A stretch of 64,000 nucleotides of DNA, from NCBI GenBank assembly GCA_049177215.1, contig CP185379.1:2666001-2730000 (forward strand), written 5' to 3'. The DNA comes from Pollutiaquabacter aromativorans (GTDB lineage: Bacteria; Bacteroidota; Bacteroidia; AKYH767-A; 2013-40CM-41-45). How positions within the stretch are numbered: position 1 is the stretch's first letter; each line of letters opens with the position of its first letter. The notes under the pieces were generated by a model. The model did no database searches. It saw only the letters and a list, made by a program, of their open reading frames with translations, and was not told where the DNA came from. A program made the position numbers and the translations under genes. This document shows positions 62,448 to 64,000 of this stretch, piece after piece.

Positions 62448-63632
62448 TTAACGGAGGACCTTCCCGGCCCAAATAACCATCGAATTACGCTCCCAGCGCA
62501 GCAGGATGGCTCCCGGTGGCAGCACCGGCAGGTTGAGCCGAAGTTCATTGGCCGCCGCCGGCAACCGATGGAAGGCCAGCTCCCTTCCGGACAGGTCCGA
62601 CAACCTGATAGCATCACCAGCTTCCAGGTTCAGGCCGCTGAACAGCAGTTGGTCGCCGGACGGACTCAGTGTCACGCTCGGACCAGCCTTCGCAGGAGGA
62701 GAGATTGCCGTTGTGACACAGGCCGCACAAGTCCGCTGAACCGATACACTGGTATCGTTGAGCACAAGCGAATCGAAAATCAGACCGGCCGCGCAATCGG
62801 CTTTCAGATGTGCGTCGAGCCAGGGAAGCAGGAACCGGTTGATGCAGTCGTGCTGGACCGCGCGGGAAATCGCGGGAGCCGGAGTGCAACTGGCCTCACC
62901 GATGTTGCAATAGAAATTCGATTCCGCCATCTGGCAATGACTGCCGCCCCGGATGGTCACGAGGTTGCGGCAGTTGCTGCCAAGCGCATCGTACATGGGT
63001 TGTTGATGTGCCGCGATCGGTGTCACGCAGTCATTTTCACCGGCAAACAAAAGTGCGGGAAGGTCGATGCCAGCCGCAGCGGCGATCGCGGAAGGCGTTG
63101 TTTCGGCAGCAGCGAAATTGACGAGCACACGGAAACCCGTATCCTGTGCAGCAGCCAGAAAGCTGGCGCCTCCGCCCATCGAATGCCCCATGGCGGCGGA
63201 AGCCGTTGCGACGCGCTGATAGAACAAGCCGGAAGGATCGCTGTTTTCATTGAGCAGGGCGGAACGCACAAAGGCGATGTCCTGTCCGAGTGCGGCATGT
63301 TGGGGAGATAAGCCGGTTTCGGTGCGCGGAAACGCGATGATGTAACCGGCAGGAACGACCGCTTCCCAGATGTTCTGATACGCATCCCAACTCATCACGA
63401 AGCCGTGTCCGAATACCAACAAAGGATACGCTTCCCCGTTGCCCGCAGCGACCGGAACACCGTCGCCGGCCTGGTCCGCAGGATAGTAGACCTCCACCGG
63501 AACCGGTCTGCTCCGGGCAGCATCCGTATAGGTGGTGCTGAGATGACCAATGGCAAAGGGCTGGGCAAAGCCTTGAAAGCCGGTCAGCATCAGTCCGAAA
63601 AGGGTAAACAGCAGTCGCCTGGTCAGTTCCAT
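62448..63632 (-). CDS. T9SS-secreted alpha/beta hydrolase, PETase/cutinase-like
   Basis: 394 residues. Signal peptide MELTRRLLFTLFGLMLTGFQGFAQ. The catalytic triad can be read as S151 in GHSMGGGAS, D201 in FAGENDCVTP and H232 in GGSHCQM. This layout (G-H-S-M-G-G-G nucleophile elbow, A-E-N-D, G-x-S-H) is that of bacterial cutinases and PET-degrading hydrolases and of dienelactone-hydrolase-like esterases. Several Cys residues (SNCRN, FYCNIGEASC) may form disulfides. The C-terminal 80 residues look like a T9SS sorting domain (VTLSPSGDQLLFSGL ... LPPGAILLRWERNSMVIWAGKVLR). T9SS tails are known on Bacteroidota PET hydrolases. The actual substrate is unproven. Confidence 0.83.
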   Translation of the reverse strand: MELTRRLLFTLFGLMLTGFQGFAQPFAIGHLSTTYTDAARSRPVPVEVYYPADQAGDGVPVAAGNGEAYPLLVFGHGFVMSWDAYQNIWEAVVPAGYIIAFPRTETGLSPQHAALGQDIAFVRSALLNENSDPSGLFYQRVATASAAMGHSMGGGASFLAAAQDTGFRVLVNFAAAETTPSAIAAAAGIDLPALLFAGENDCVTPIAAHQQPMYDALGSNCRNLVTIRGGSHCQMAESNFYCNIGEASCTPAPAISRAVQHDCINRFLLPWLDAHLKADCAAGLIFDSLVLNDTSVSVQRTCAACVTTAISPPAKAGPSVTLSPSGDQLLFSGLNLEAGDAIRLSDLSGRELAFHRLPAAANELRLNLPVLPPGAILLRWERNSMVIWAGKVLR

Positions 63633-63688
63633 AGGATCGGAAACAAGTTAAGCCGATTTTCTGTTCAGAAGAACACGCGTAAAAAGCC

Positions 63689-63696
63689 TACTTTTG
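63689..63696 (+). promoter_or_regulatory. -7 element for the 63714 gene
   Basis: TACTTTTG matches TAnnTTTG and ends 17 bp before the ATG at 63714. It is divergent from the PETase-like gene at 63632. Confidence 0.6.
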
Positions 63697-63713
63697 ACGA
63701 AAATCCTCCCCCC

Positions 63714-64000
63714 ATGAGTTCCGCCCTACTCGCCAAGATCCACTTTATCAGCGCCCTGCTGTTCCTGATCCTGTACCTGGTCAAGCTGATCTTACTCTTC
63801 ACGAACAAGAAGGCCTTGCAGTCGATGACCGCCGTGACGAAAGTTCCGGAAATGATCATCAGCACGCTCTTTCTGGTGACCGGCGTATGGCTCCTGGTGA
63901 TCCTTGGTGGAATCAAGCTGTTCCACATCATCAAACTGGTCTTCGTGTTCCTCGCGATCCCACTGGGGGTGATCGGCTTCAAGAAACAGCGTTATGCAGC
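63714..64000 (+). CDS. Small integral membrane protein (SirB-like), partial
   Basis: The window ends 95 codons into the gene. The visible part (MSSALLAKIHFISALLFLIL ...) has three hydrophobic segments: about 8-28, 48-66 and 70-85. A His in the first and a positively charged loop (FTNKKALQSMTAV) are also seen. This resembles SirB/YcgQ-type small membrane proteins. No function can be assigned. Confidence 0.75.
   Translation, partial: MSSALLAKIHFISALLFLILYLVKLILLFTNKKALQSMTAVTKVPEMIISTLFLVTGVWLLVILGGIKLFHIIKLVFVFLAIPLGVIGFKKQRYA

Overview
This window comes from a member of the Bacteroidota with fairly GC-rich genes. The lineage call rests on several things. Many secreted proteins end in type IX secretion (T9SS) type A sorting domains. 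Several upstream regions carry the Bacteroidota sigma factor -7 element TAnnTTTG; the best case is the sdh promoter with TTTG, 19 bp, TACATTTG. The succinate dehydrogenase is of the Bacteroidota sdhCAB type, and SprB-like and 'Tyr-Ser-Trp' PKD-like surface repeats are abundant. I cannot place it below phylum.

Layout. 1-150: 3' part of a tRNA-Leu(CAA) and two hairpins. 164-14802 (-): one giant T9SS surface protein of about 4,870 residues (fibre-like modules, leucine-rich repeats, LamG domain, subtilisin/sedolisin-like protease, MBG-like region with NPRVVT repeats, SprB/PKD repeats, sorting domain), now in three reading frames because of two +1 breaks. 15747-17755 (+): a small secreted protein, pth, and a small T9SS protein. 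18096-22412 (-): a four-helix-bundle gene, then nrdB-nrdA. 23091-25543: a DUF3109 protein and glycyl-tRNA synthetase. 25816-27756: secreted TIM-barrel-like protein. 27970-41675: a less GC-rich accessory island with four 517-residue paralogues, orphan sorting-domain fragments, a 3,460-bp direct duplication and a broken beta-helix adhesin. 41564-46922: metallophosphoesterase lipoprotein and sdhCAB. 47207-53665: c-type cytochrome-like and DUF4920 genes, M1 and DUF885 peptidases, a small barrel-like protein, an acetyltransferase. 53704-63632 (-): propeller T9SS protein, an amidohydrolase/amidohydrolase/dipeptidyl-peptidase III operon, and a PETase-like T9SS esterase. 63714-64000: start of a small membrane protein.

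The most unusual signal lies between the genes. Almost every longer intergenic gap holds tandem repeats with a 7-bp period, in several sequence families (CTRTTCR, GTTTCGG, GTTGAAR, GCGGTGG, GGGACGW/GAGGTGC and others). The CTRTTCR family surrounds a 24-26 nt hairpin whose stem varies with compensatory changes. These arrays split nrdB from nrdA and, together with a four-helix-bundle (23S-IVS type) gene, split sdhA from sdhB. A second four-helix-bundle gene is bracketed by inverted arrays. The arrays often begin at or inside the stop codon of the preceding gene. I read this as a dispersed repeat system, possibly mobile, comparable in form to cyanobacterial heptamer STRRs.

The core genes here are housekeeping: nucleotide reduction (nrdAB), translation (pth, glyQS, tRNA-Leu) and respiration (sdhCAB). 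The accessory genes are mostly for the cell surface and for degrading extracellular protein and peptides (M1, DUF885, M49, amidohydrolases, giant protease-adhesin).
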